Under the pieces are notes generated by a model, which made no database searches, was not told the origin of the DNA, and saw nothing but the letters and a program-made list of their open reading frames with translations. The translations under genes and the position numbers were made by a program. This document shows positions 47,193 through 56,979 of a stretch of 64,000 bases of DNA, piece by piece. Within the stretch, counting starts at the first letter, position 1; every line of letters starts with the position of its first letter. The DNA lies in assembly GCA_024345305.1 (NCBI GenBank), contig BRON01000002.1:930001-994000 (forward strand), in the 5' to 3' direction. This DNA is from Mrakia gelida. Lineage: Eukaryota; Basidiomycota; Tremellomycetes; Cystofilobasidiales; Mrakiaceae.

Positions 47193-48384
47193 CTCCGAGG
47201 AGGAGGAGGTCGAGGAGCGCAGGGGAAGAAGGGTTCCGTGAGAGAGAGAAGAAGAGCCGCTCGCTAGGGTTTCTTGGAGGGGCTGATGGGGTGGTGGTGA
47301 GGAGTTCGTTGAGTGGTGGTAGAGTCGAGAAAGGAAAGAAGTCGATAGGTGTAGAGAGTCGTGGTTGAGAGCGACCCTCCGTCAGCTTCGCCTTCGCCCT
47401 TGGGTGGTTCGAGTCTTTCGCCGAGGCCTCCTCCCTCCCCTCCGACCTCCATCTGCTCGAAAATCGTCAAACTTTTCGCTCAAAGCTCAACCTCCTAGTC
47501 TGCTTTGGGATGCTAGCATTCGCCTGAGCTGACAAAAGGACCCCACGAGCATGGATCCAGCAACAAAATCGACCTTCGACGGCCGCCGCCTTCCTTCTCC
47601 CTCTTCACTCTCTTTCATCCAACCTCACCGCCTTCTTGAACTCCCTCCCCTCCTCTTCCCTCTTCAACTCAACCCCACCCACTCCTCCTCGCAGCTCGTT
47701 CGGTTCCTCACCTCTCCTGGCGTCTCGCCGGAGCTGCACGAACGGTCGAGCTCGCTCGCTCTCTGCCTCCTCCCTTTCATCTCTTTCTTCCTCGTCCCTC
47801 TTCCCTTCACGCACCTTTTAATAGCCCTTCACCCTTCTGATCAGTGATAGTGAAGGGTCGCTACAAGGACATGCAACATCAACCTCTTACAAAGACTCAA
47901 CGTTGCTACTAATAGTTCCTCCGATTCATCGCTCGAGAGGAGGGACGACGACGTTATCCCAGAGTTCACATCTTTCCTTTGCTTAGCTCCCTTCCTTTCG
48001 CTTGCAGTGGGGTATGGGGTCTATCTTTTGATGCTACGGACTCAGTTTCGGGAACGGAAGGTGTCGAAGGAGCTACCAAACGAGACGAAGGGAGCGATTT
48101 GAGAGTCGACGCGTCGAACTTGACTTCGCTGTCTTCGCTGACTTACCCGCGAGATCTGGAGGGACTCGATCTCTCACGGCCGTTAAACTCTGATGAATGC
48201 ACGTGGATAGGAGTGAAAAGAGAGAGCAAAGCTGTCCCCGAAGGCTGATTAACGAGACTCGGAAAGAGGCTGGTCGAAATCGACGCAAACGCGCCTTCTC
48301 TTCCTCTTTCCGTCTTCACTTTCTACACCAAGCGCTCCAAGCACCTGCAGCAGCTCCTTCGTGCTGAACGACTCAAGAGGTCTA
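47193..48384. other. Unresolved region, possible degraded or intron-rich gene
   Basis: Nearly 1.2 kb without a confident gene. A plus-strand ATG at 47551 opens a 98-residue frame (MDPATKSTFDGRRLPSPS). Further right, splice-bounded pieces look coding: a membrane-like PFLSLAVGYGVYLLMLRTQF near 47982-48060 ending at a GTGTCG donor, and FTFYTKRSKHLQQLLRAERL near 48311-48380 running into repeat copy 2. I could not join them into one frame. It may be an unrecognised short gene or a relic. Confidence 0.3.
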
Positions 48385-48800
48385 GTCAGTATAGCGCCAA
48401 AGCTTCGCAGGGGGGTCAAAAGGCGTGACTTAACCCTACCTTTCACTGGCGACCCCGTTAGGCGAGCGGCCATGAGCTCACGACTCTAAAACGCTCTCAG
48501 AGGTCAAACCTGAAAGTAAACGGATCAACCCTGATCTGATCTCGTAAAGTCGTTCAATGCAAGGCAAACCCTAGAGACTAAGCGAATCTCGACAGCTTCG
48601 GCAGGGTTTCATTATCGTTCTTCTTTTTGTTTTGTTCTGGTTCGCTCAGATGTCTCGTTTCCTCTCTTCACTCTTGCTGTGCGAGTCGCGAACAGAAACA
48701 GGACCAGTTCTGGCAGTGCTCCGAGTAGTAGGCGGAGAAGGGAGAGGCGAGGAGTGCCAGTTGAGATTGAAACGAAACGAACGACGCGTCGACTCACGCG
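48385..48800 (-). repeat. Dispersed repeat, copy 2 (inverted orientation)
   Basis: The reverse complement of about 48385-48655 matches about 36897-37148 over roughly 250 bp. It shares blocks with GGTCAAACC/TGAAAGTAAACG-type sequence and the longest identical part around 48437-48475. Similarity continues more weakly to GACGCGTC at about 48785. The two copies lie about 11.2 kb apart, facing each other, and bracket the molybdenum cofactor, small membrane protein and GH5 genes. No coding function seen. Confidence 0.8.
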
Positions 48801-49143
48801 CTTTCATGGAACAGCGCTCGCTTCCATTTCTTTCTCCATCTCCTTCCTAGTCGAGGTCGAAGAGAACTCAGTTCAGTGTGTACTCATCGTCCGGGAGCCT
48901 GCTGTACATCGAAGCTTTTCGAGGAAGGAAAGGCGCAGGGTTCAAAAAGACACATCGATACAAAGCATACGAAAGAGCGAAGAGGACCGCTGAGTCGTCG
49001 ACCGGGGGATGAGGGGACTGAGGCAGCGAAGGCGTCTTCCTATGTGTGCACCATCGAGCTGCGCGTTAGCTAGAACAAGCTCATCGAGGAGAAAGTGAAG
49101 AAGAGGGAAGGTCGGGAGCGAGGACGCAACTCACCTCATCACG
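48801..49143. other. Intergenic region
   Basis: Between repeat copy 2 and the stop of the F-box-like gene. No coding exon supported. Confidence 0.5.
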
Positions 49144-50083
49144 TTATCGCTTGACCACCTCCGATCTGAACTTCTGCTTCCTCTTCTCCAACCCAGCAGC
49201 ATCCGCCTTCAACTCGTCGAACCCAAACATCCCGTTCTCGAGGCTGTCAACGCTGAACTGGTCCGACGTGACGAGGACGACCTCCTTCACCGCTGCTCGT
49301 CCCAGAAGATCTTCCTTCCCTTTGAACCTGACCTCTTCGACCATGAAGCTCTCGTACACGTAGCAGTCTTCTTCGTAGAGCGGGAGGCTCCCCGTGTCCT
49401 CGAAGACGATCTGGATTCGGTCGACTCCTCCACAAAGGACGGAGAGGGTAGGTTTGGCGAGGGAGCAGTGGTGGAAGGTGATTCGCTCGAGTCGAGACCA
49501 GGTTTGAGGTTTGACGTTGAGGACGACCTCGGGGACCTGGTGCTTGTGCTCGATGCCGGTGAAGACGACGATGGAGGGGTTGAAGAGTTGGAGAGGGAAG
49601 TCGGTCTTCCCTCCCGCTCGAAGATGAAGCTCGTCGACGGCGAGGGGTCGAGAGGAAGGAAGACGATCCTTGGAGAGCGAGGTCCACTTGTGAGGTTTCT
49701 CGGTGTTTATGAGAGTGAAGGACTTGACCTGAGCGAGCGAGAGGTATCGTTCGAGGTGGGCGTGAGAGGTCTTCTTCTGAAGGAGGAGGAGGAGGGATTG
49801 GGGGAGGGGAGGAGGGAGATGGATGAGCTCGTGGAGATCGAGTTCGAGGTCGAGAGAACGCATGGAAAGGACGCGAGCTTACCTTTCTAGTACAGAAGAG
49901 CATCTCAATCTGCTCTGCCCCGTTGAGGGTAATGTGTTGATATAGGATAGGGGAAGAGAGCTCCAAGAAGGAGAGGGAAACGAGGGAGGTGGCGAAGAGG
50001 GTGGAAGCGTCGCAGAAACCGAGGATATGGTTGTGGACCTCGGTCGAGAGAGACGGGAGAGGAGTTGAGACGATGGAGGTCAT
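49144..50083 (-). CDS. F-box-like protein
   Basis: Two exons (49883-50083 and 49144-49776) give 277 residues. The N-terminus LPSLSTEVHNHILGFCDAS followed by SLVSLSFLELSSPILYQHI fits an F-box helix set, which in other proteins binds Skp1 in SCF ubiquitin ligases. The rest has leucine-rich strands (ERITFHHCSLAKPTLSVL, AAVKEVVLVTSDQFSVDS) like the irregular LRR C-termini of basidiomycete F-box proteins. The end EKRKQKFRSEVVKR is basic. Substrate unknown. Divergent from the epoxide hydrolase with 162 bp between starts. A second F-box-like gene lies 2.2 kb away beyond it. Confidence 0.65.
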
Positions 50084-50245
50084 TTGGGAGTTCTTGATGA
50101 GAGCGTTCGAGTTTGAGAGAGGATCGGCTTGAGAGTTGGAGGGGAGGGAGAAGGAGGCGAGGCGTGAGCTCGAAACAGAAGGACGGAAACGCAGCTCTTC
50201 CTTCGCCTCCCCTCGAACCACCAGTACCTCTTTTTGTCGTTCAGC
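50084..50245. promoter_or_regulatory. Compact bidirectional promoter, F-box gene / epoxide hydrolase
   Basis: Only 162 bp separate the two start codons. No TATA box found. Such spacing implies shared control elements or overlapping leaders. Confidence 0.55.
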
Positions 50246-52070
50246 ATGGCCGCCTCAATACCTACTCCCTTCCTGATCTCCTTTCCCGAAGCAGAAGTCA
50301 CTCGGATGATGCACAAGGTGAAGGAGAGCCGCCTTCCTGAGTCGCCCATCCTCCCCGGAGCGAGTTGGGACTATGGAATCGATCTCGACTGGCTCAAGAG
50401 CCTCAAGAACACGTGGGAGAACGACTGGAGCTGGGAGGAGACTGAAAAGGAGCTCAACAGGTGAGTCTCGTTCCTTTCTCGTTCGAAGACGGGGAGGAGT
50501 GGTGGCGAGGACGAGAATAGGCGAGCTCGAGCTCGACAACATCACCAACCCCCCTTCTTCTCCTTCTTCAGGTTCCCTCACTTCCGAGTCGATATCGAGG
50601 ACCTCTCACTTCACTTTATCCACGTAAAGTCCAAGACCCCCGGAACTATTCCCATCCTTCTCCTCCACGGCTGGCCGTCGTCGTTCTTGGAGTTCACGTC
50701 GGTCATCGATTCCCTCGCCAACCCATCTGAAGGGGAACCTGCGTTCGTATATATCCCCTACTCACCTCCTCGTTCAGCTCGTATGCGAGTCGTGGGAGGC
50801 TAGGTCGCTGATCTTCGTCGTCCCCTGTCCGACCAGTTTCGACGTTGTCGTCCCTTCGCTGCCCGGCTACTGCTTCTCCTCGCCTGCAACTAGAACTTGG
50901 ACCTCAGAAGATACCGCTCGAGTCTACAACACTTTGATGGTCAACGTTCTGGGATACAGTGAGTCTCGATCCTGCAGTGTACACAGAAGAGAAGAGCCGA
51001 CGACGCTGCTCGAGCCGAGACGCGTCGCTGACTCGTCTTTCTTCTTCATTTCTTAGAGACATACGGTGCTGTTGGAGGAGATCTGGTATGTCTCAGCGGA
51101 CATTATTTTTCTCCAGTTTCGCGCTGATCTTCGTTCCTCGGTATCACAGGGCACTCGAGTCATCACCTCGATCCTCAACCTTCCGCCGAACGGGCTTGTC
51201 GCAGCTCACTTCACCATGCTTCATTCTGCTCCTCCGACCACGCTCCTGGACTACCTCCCTCTTCCCTCCTCCCTAAAGAGCTGGTACTCGCATCTAGGAC
51301 TCTCTCAGTTCGAGAGAAACGGACTCGCCAGGCAGCATAAGTTCCTCGACGAGGGAAGAGGATACCGAGAGCTTCAGAAGACGAGACCGGCCACGATCGG
51401 TGCTTCTCTCTTCGACAACCCCGTCGGGATCCTCGCGTACATAGGAGAGAAGTTTCACGCTTGGTCGGACGTGCGTGTACTCTGTCCTTTGGCTAACTTG
51501 ATCCGCCTCGACGCTGACTCGAGACTCGACGCGTCGTTGTTTGTCCCTGCTTCCAGCCCACCGCCCCAGCTTCGCCATCTCACATCAACGCCCGTCACAT
51601 CATCACCCAAGCCGCGCTCCATCATCTCACCGACTGTATCCACACCAGCTTCCTGTGCGTCCTCCTCTCTCTCCTCGTTCCCGCTCTCTTCGACCGTGTT
51701 TGCGAGCTGACTTCTCGTCCTTCGTTTCCTGTTTCTTTCGCACGCTAGACCTTATCGAGACTACGGGGCTTCCGTATCGATACCTTTCAACTCCAATACC
51801 CCGATCGGATACTCCAACTTCCCTTTCGACGTTTATCACTACCCTCTCCCCTGGCTCGAAAAGTCTCTCAAGAACCTCGTCTTTGCGCGTCAAGCGACAC
51901 GAGGAGGTCACTTTGCTGCGATGGATGCGCCGGAGGCTTTCGTGGAAGACGTGAGGGAGATGGTGAGTTGAACAGCTTGCGTCGAAAAGATCACGGAGAC
52001 GAGCTGCTGACTTCGTTCTCCTCGTCTCCTTCCTTCTCAGATGGGCAAGCATTTCCCGCGATCTCCGTAA
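50246..52070 (+). CDS. Epoxide hydrolase, microsomal-type (EHN plus alpha/beta hydrolase)
   Basis: About nine exons encode about 400 residues. The EHN domain comes first (PTPFLISFPEAEVTRMMHKV, SWDYGIDLDWLKSLKNTWEN, FPHFRVDIEDLSLHFIHVKS). The alpha/beta hydrolase core has the oxyanion motif LLLHGWPSSFLEF, FDVVVPSLPGYCFS and the nucleophile aspartate in GAVGGDLGTRV. The cap contains LPLPSSLKSWYSHLG, and the catalytic histidine sits in ATRGGHFAAMDAPEAF. The expected family reaction is hydrolysis of an epoxide to a diol. Red yeasts are known for such enzymes, but the natural substrate is not given by sequence. There is no N-terminal membrane helix, so it is probably soluble. Exons: 50246-50460, 50572-50742, 50837-50958, 51057-51085, 51150-51470, 51557-51653, 51749-51962, 52041-52070. 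Confidence 0.92.
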
Positions 52071-52260
52071 GATAGGAGCAGTGCAGAACTTATCATTACC
52101 ATATCGATGCTACTAGGTCAAAGCTATGTCGATGCGAGAGAGAGAGAACCAAAGCAAGCTACTACGAAATCGAGACGACCAGACGCTCGTCGACCTTCCC
52201 CTGCTGGTCCCTCGTCGTCTGCTCGACCTCCGCACCTCTCGTCCCTCTCCCCGAATCGAA
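52071..52260. other. Convergent 3' region
   Basis: 190 bp between the epoxide hydrolase stop and the F-box/LRR stop. No feature recognised. Confidence 0.5.
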
Positions 52261-53678
52261 CTAATCGAGGAGAGTGATCTTGATCCCTCGACTCGACAGA
52301 TCGATGAGCATGTTCGTCCAGCTACAGAACAAGCGAAGGAGGAGGCGAAGAGGTCAGCTGGCGAAGACTTCGAAGAGCGAGAGAAGCAGACGCGTCGAAA
52401 AAAAAAGAACGGAGACGACAACGGCGGACTCCATTCCCTCTCCAGGGATCCAAAAGACCTCTCGAAGGTTCGTGAACTTGCCGAGGAAGGGTTCGACGAG
52501 GAGACGGAGAGCTGGTGGACTTCCTGAGGCGAGGGGTGGTTCCTGCACCAAGACGGTGGTGATGGTTTCCGAGGACTCTCGATCCTCTCCCGATCTCGCA
52601 TCAACTCCGGGTATAAGGAGTCCTCCTCCTCAATGTGATTCCTCCATTCGTACCAGTGGAAGGGGCAGGGTATCTTGAACGCCAGCTCGGTGAGGTTGGG
52701 AAGAGCTCGAAGCGAGTTGAACGACCCAACGACGCAGAAAATCGACGAGCACTCCAGCCGCCTGAGGCTCAACGGCAGAGCACCTTGAAGGTTGATGCCT
52801 TCGCTGAACGACTCCTCGCTCTCGGTATGATCGCCTCCGAACGACAACGTCTCCATCCGAGGGAACCGCCACGCGTCCAACGTCCCTTCTTGGATGTGGA
52901 TCCAGTCGCTGGTTCCGTTCCTGAGGACGAGTGTTCTGAGCTCCGTAAGGACGAGGTCGGAGGAGTTGGGGGGGAATATGGGGATGGGATTGCTGAGAAT
53001 GGGGGCTTGGTCGAGAATGAGGTGACGAAGGGAGGAGGAGACGGAGGAGAGGGCGAGCGGAACGATCCAGGAGTTGGTTGCGTCGATGTTAACGCCTTCG
53101 AGTTCGACGAGGGGAGGCTTGTAAGTAGCGATAGCGAAGAGGAGTTCTTGCGGCGTGGGGATGTAGCTGATGAGTCGAAGGGAGTTGAGGTTGGGGAGGT
53201 AGGAGACGATCGCGGCGACGGGATGAGGAGATGTCGGTTTGATGAACTCCTTCCCATCCCCCGTGTCGCGAATCGTGTATTCCAGAGCGTTGACCCATCG
53301 GGTTCTGTCAATGGCCCATATATGGAGATGACCAAAGAACTTGATGGCTCTTGCTCCGTCGCTGAGTGAGACGAAAAAGTAGAAGACGGGAGAGGTGAGG
53401 GCCTGCGAAGGTCGAAGTCAGCCCGAGGTTTCTCGATAGCTAGCAGACGAGCTGTTGCGATGTGAGCTCACCATCATCTTCTTTGAGACCCTGAACAAGC
53501 TCCCGACGTCCTTCCATCCCTGCCGTTCCTCTTCGACCTCCTTCCCCCCACTCGATCGTCGGGCGAGGACCTGAGGAAGGAGCGACGTCTCGTCGTCCCT
53601 GTTACGGTGCATTGGAGCTACCATCTTGATGATCTGATCCCAGACCTCGTTGGGGATCCTTGAAGAAGCAGGTTCCAT
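52261..53678 (-). CDS. F-box-like leucine-rich-repeat protein, C-terminal frame uncertain
   Basis: Exon 1 (53472-53678) reads MEPASSRIPNEVWDQIIKMV, a short F-box-like start, and SLFRVSKKMM. Exon 2 (from 53402) carries irregular LRR units: AAIVSYLPNLNSLRLISYIP, SLRHLILDQAPIL, VLTELRTLVLRN, SLRRLECSSIFCVVG and LRALPNLTELAFKIP. The last exon (about 52261-52325) reads WTNMLIDLSSRGIKITLLD, a typical end for this type. Between about 52600 and 52430 two frames look coding. The frame that splices correctly to the last exon reads MRDRERIESPRKPSPPSW. The alternative reads PALRLLVEPFLGKFTNLREV, more LRR-like. A missed intron, a sequence error or a frameshifted gene are all possible. Substrate unknown. 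Confidence 0.6.
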
Positions 53679-53992
53679 CGTTTTGGAGCGGTGGCGGCGA
53701 GGGAGGAAGGAAGAAGGGAAGGGGGACGGAGGAGGGAGCCGAGAAGGAAGGAAAGAGGACGAAACGTCGACGAGGGATTGCCTGGAGCGGAAGGACGGGG
53801 TTGGACTGGCCGAGGTTCGAGAGTGGGTGGAGGGAGTTGGAAGGCCGATCTCGCACAAGTTGAGGGAGGAGGTTCGATGCCGTTTGGGGCGAAGGGAGGA
53901 GAGGAGCCGTCGAGTTCAAAGGAAAGGGAGGAGTTGAGCTCGTTCCCCTCCGACGGCCATCTTCTCCCTTCCCTCGTCTTTTCTCAGCAAGC
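53679..53992. promoter_or_regulatory. Bidirectional promoter, F-box/LRR gene / alpha-beta hydrolase
   Basis: 314 bp between divergent starts. A pyrimidine-rich stretch precedes the plus-strand start. No specific site recognised. Confidence 0.5.
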
Positions 53993-55530
53993 ATGTCCCA
54001 ACTAGACCCCAACGCAACCAAGATACGGATACCACACACCTTCTCTCCCGGTTGCGAGATCGTTGGAATCCTCCAAAGGACTTCAGACTCGAAGGAAGGC
54101 TCCTCGCCCCCTCGAAGGAAGCTCGCTCTCGTACTATCCATCTCTCCCCCTCAGCAGCTCTTTTCGTCTTGCTCTTCGCGCTGACTTGCTTTGCTCTGAT
54201 CTCAGATTCTTCATGGAGTTCTCGGTCACAAGGACTACCTGCATCAGAAGCTGCTGGCTCGGTCTCTACCCATCGATTCATTTCGGTTCGACTTCAGGTT
54301 CGTACTCGTCCTCCCTCTGCTCCTCTTGCCCCTCAAGCCTCACTGACCTTCGCTCTTGCTCTTTGACTTCACTTCTGACGCAGAGGAAACCACGAGACCC
54401 CAGGAGAGTGGTCAATGGCGGCGTTTCCTCGAGACGTCGACGACCTTCGAGTCGCCGCGAGATACCTCAGAGACGAGCTACACTACGAGATTGACCTGAT
54501 CGTGTGAGTCTGTCCCTTTGTAACGCTCGTGTGAAGCTTTCAAAACCTGGGACCGAGCGAGAAAATGGTTTCAAGGGGATGTTTTCGCTCCTCGAGTCGA
54601 GGACGACGCTCACCTCGCGTTCCTGCTCTTCGTTTCATCAGCGGTCACTCTCGAGGAGCTCTCGTTTCGAACTGGTGGCTTTCTTACGACGATGAGGAGA
54701 TCAGATTGAGTCAGGTCAGGAAGGTCGTCCATCTCTGCGGTCGATACAGAATGGAGAGGATACATGGTTCGTCGTTCTTCGTTTTCGAAACCTCTCTTCG
54801 TTTGCTCTCTCTTTCGCGAGCTGACGTTTCGTCACTGTTACCCTCGCTTACCCTCGACAGACAAGGACCCTATCTACGACCCCTACTTCACCAAATCCCT
54901 TCCCTACCCTTGGCCAGTTCGAGTCGCGTCGAAACCTCTCACCGTTCACGTAACCTCGGATCAGATCGAGGAGTTTGCGAACTGGGACAACTCCTACGCC
55001 AAGACCAAGTTTCCGAAGAGTATATCTGTGCTCAACGTAGGAGCTGGGTCGGACACCGTCGTTCCTCCGTGAGTATCTCACCTTCTCTTCGAGCGAGCGA
55101 GGCGTCGCGTTTCGAACGCTGACCTTCTTAAACGTCGTCTTCGAAGATGGGACGTCTTTCTGTGGCAGAGAGAGTGGCAGGGACGGCCAGGATCGACGAC
55201 CATGCATGTGGTTGAGCTTGCGGATCATAACCTCGTCGGCGTGAGTCTCGTTTCCTATTTGCCTCGCGATCGTCGCGTCGTCGACTTCATGCCCTCCTTC
55301 CCAACCCCACTTCCAGTTCCTCCTCATTTCATCCTTCTTCATCTTTTTCGCTTTCTTATTCGCACCTTCGTCTCGCTGACTATATCCTCTCCTTTCCTCT
55401 TCGCTCTCAGCATCACCCCGAAGTCGTCAAGATGATCGTTGACTGGAACGAGCTCATCGATCGGGATGGGACGGCTCCTCCGGTATGGGATCCAGCGCTG
55501 GTCCTACCATCTTCGACCTCGAAGCTATGA
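53993..55530 (+). CDS. Alpha/beta hydrolase (serine hydrolase)
   Basis: About seven exons encode roughly 330 residues. The start reads MSQLDPNATKIRIPHTFSPG. The core has the oxyanion block ILHGVLGHKDYLHQKLLARS, then PIDSFRFDFRGNHETPGEWS, a helix DVDDLRVAARYLRDE, and the nucleophile elbow VGHSRGALVSNWWLSY with the catalytic serine. Downstream are SKPLTVHVTSDQIEEF, SVLNVGAGSDTVVPP with the likely catalytic aspartate, and VVELADHNLVGHHPEVVKMI with the histidine. The complete triad implies an active esterase or acyl hydrolase. Substrate is unknown. Related proteins are annotated only as predicted hydrolases in fungi. It probably shares its promoter with the F-box/LRR gene. Confidence 0.85.
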
Positions 55531-56072
55531 GATGCCTTGTAGCTGCAGCGTTCTGAGAGCAGGCTGGTCCTTCCTCTGATTTCGTTCCGACTCCGAGAAC
55601 CGATCGACGTCGCGTCTCTCCCTTTCCTTTTCCCCTTCAGCGGCTTCCCGTGGACTTAAACGAAAGTTCATTGACCCCGAAGTTCAGCCCCATTCTGGAT
55701 GAAGACCCCGCTCTCTCAGCGTCTCTCTCGATCTCGCTGCATCGCGATCAAAAGCAGCAAGGCGGGTCGTGTCTTCCTGCCCCCTCGATCCGGTCCCCAG
55801 CCCAACGATCCCGCCGTCGAGCCCCCAACTCACGACTTCAGATCATTCCAGCCGACTGCTGGCCTTTTATGGAGTACTCGGGTCGTCACTTGAGGGTATG
55901 AATCGTTGCGAACCTTTCAGATCGAGCTCCCGAAAGGTTGGAGCGACGCGCGTCACTCGTCCTCCCGCTGCTACTTAAACGATTTCCTCCACCCCACCTT
56001 CTCTTCATCTCCAACCACCACCATCAACCCAATCTCACACTACCTCTTCCTACTTCAACCCCACTCAAAGCC
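55531..56072. other. Intergenic region / promoter
   Basis: 542 bp upstream of the small acidic protein gene. A plus-strand frame (55650-55901) is open but starts without ATG and resembles nothing. Two polypyrimidine stretches precede the next start. Confidence 0.45.
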
Positions 56073-56626
56073 ATGTCGACTGCCAGCAAATCCGAGGGGT
56101 GAGTCCTTCGATCCGTCTTTCCCTTTCCTCGCGTCGTTGCCTTCCCTAGCGAGATCGGTAGCCTGATCGTCCATCTTCCTTCTCCCACCTCCTTCCCATC
56201 ATTCAGAGCCAAGAAGCACGAGTCCAACCAGCCCGCTCCCGCCTCCGATCCCGTCGTCGAGGAGGGAGGAGAGGACTATAAGCCTCCCACCAAAGCCGCG
56301 GCTGAACCAGTCGAGGAGACCGACGCTGGAGCGGCAGGCGTCAGCAGCTCTGGAACCGTAGGACAACGTGAGTTTTCGTCTCCGTTGTTGAGGAAAGCAG
56401 GGGAAAGGAGAGGGCTCTATCGTGGCAAGAAAACAGAGACGACGACGATGCGTCGATGTCGCAGAAGCTGACGCTCGCTGCTTCTTCGTTGTCGCTTACA
56501 GAGGAGATCGACGGTCTCGATCAGGACAACATCCTCGACGACGAAAAGGGTGTCCAGACGAGGGGTGTCGAGCAGGATGTCTACAAGGAGGAGAGGAAGT
56601 TGGACGAGGTCCTCGGAGACGATTAG
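56073..56626 (+). CDS. Small acidic protein of unknown function
   Basis: Three exons (56073-56098, 56207-56367, 56502-56626) give about 103 residues: MSTASKSEGAKKHESNQPAP, then EEGGEDYKPPTKAAAEPVEE, and EEIDGLDQDNILDDEKGVQT with the end YKEERKLDEVLGDD. It is strongly acidic and probably disordered, with no Cys and no membrane helix. The clean splice frames and stop support a real gene. I do not recognise a family; a chaperone- or nuclear-type acidic peptide is conceivable. Convergent with elongation factor 2. Confidence 0.65.
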
Positions 56627-56979
56627 ATCAGATCGCCAGCCCTCCCCCAGGAGTTTCCTGCTTGTACATAGCCTTCGCCTATCCGTTGTATGAATATGTC
56701 TCGTGAAACCGCCGGCCTCGATCTTCTTCCTCTGCATCCCGGTCGTTCAACGACTCAGTCCGAGAAAAGCGACGTCGTTTCCGCGAAGTTCTTTTCGCGG
56801 TTCTTCCAAAGCTCCCAAAGCGAAGTGTCGCATTCAGATTCTCTTTCTCGGGTCGACAGAAGTGGATGAGAGTCGAAAGTCGTTAAATGAGATCGTGAAA
56901 AACCAAAGCGAGCCAAGAACGAAAGAGGTCTTCCCTCGACGCGTCTCTTCCTCCTTCCTTTCCAGCGTTCGAAAGAACT
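56627..56979. other. Convergent 3' region
   Basis: 353 bp between the small acidic protein gene and elongation factor 2. T-rich tracts suit terminators and polyadenylation. No exon recognised. Confidence 0.5.

Noticed and set aside
55650..55901. Plus-strand frame of 83 residues before the small acidic protein
   Set aside because: It starts without ATG, has no splice support and reads as low-complexity promoter sequence.
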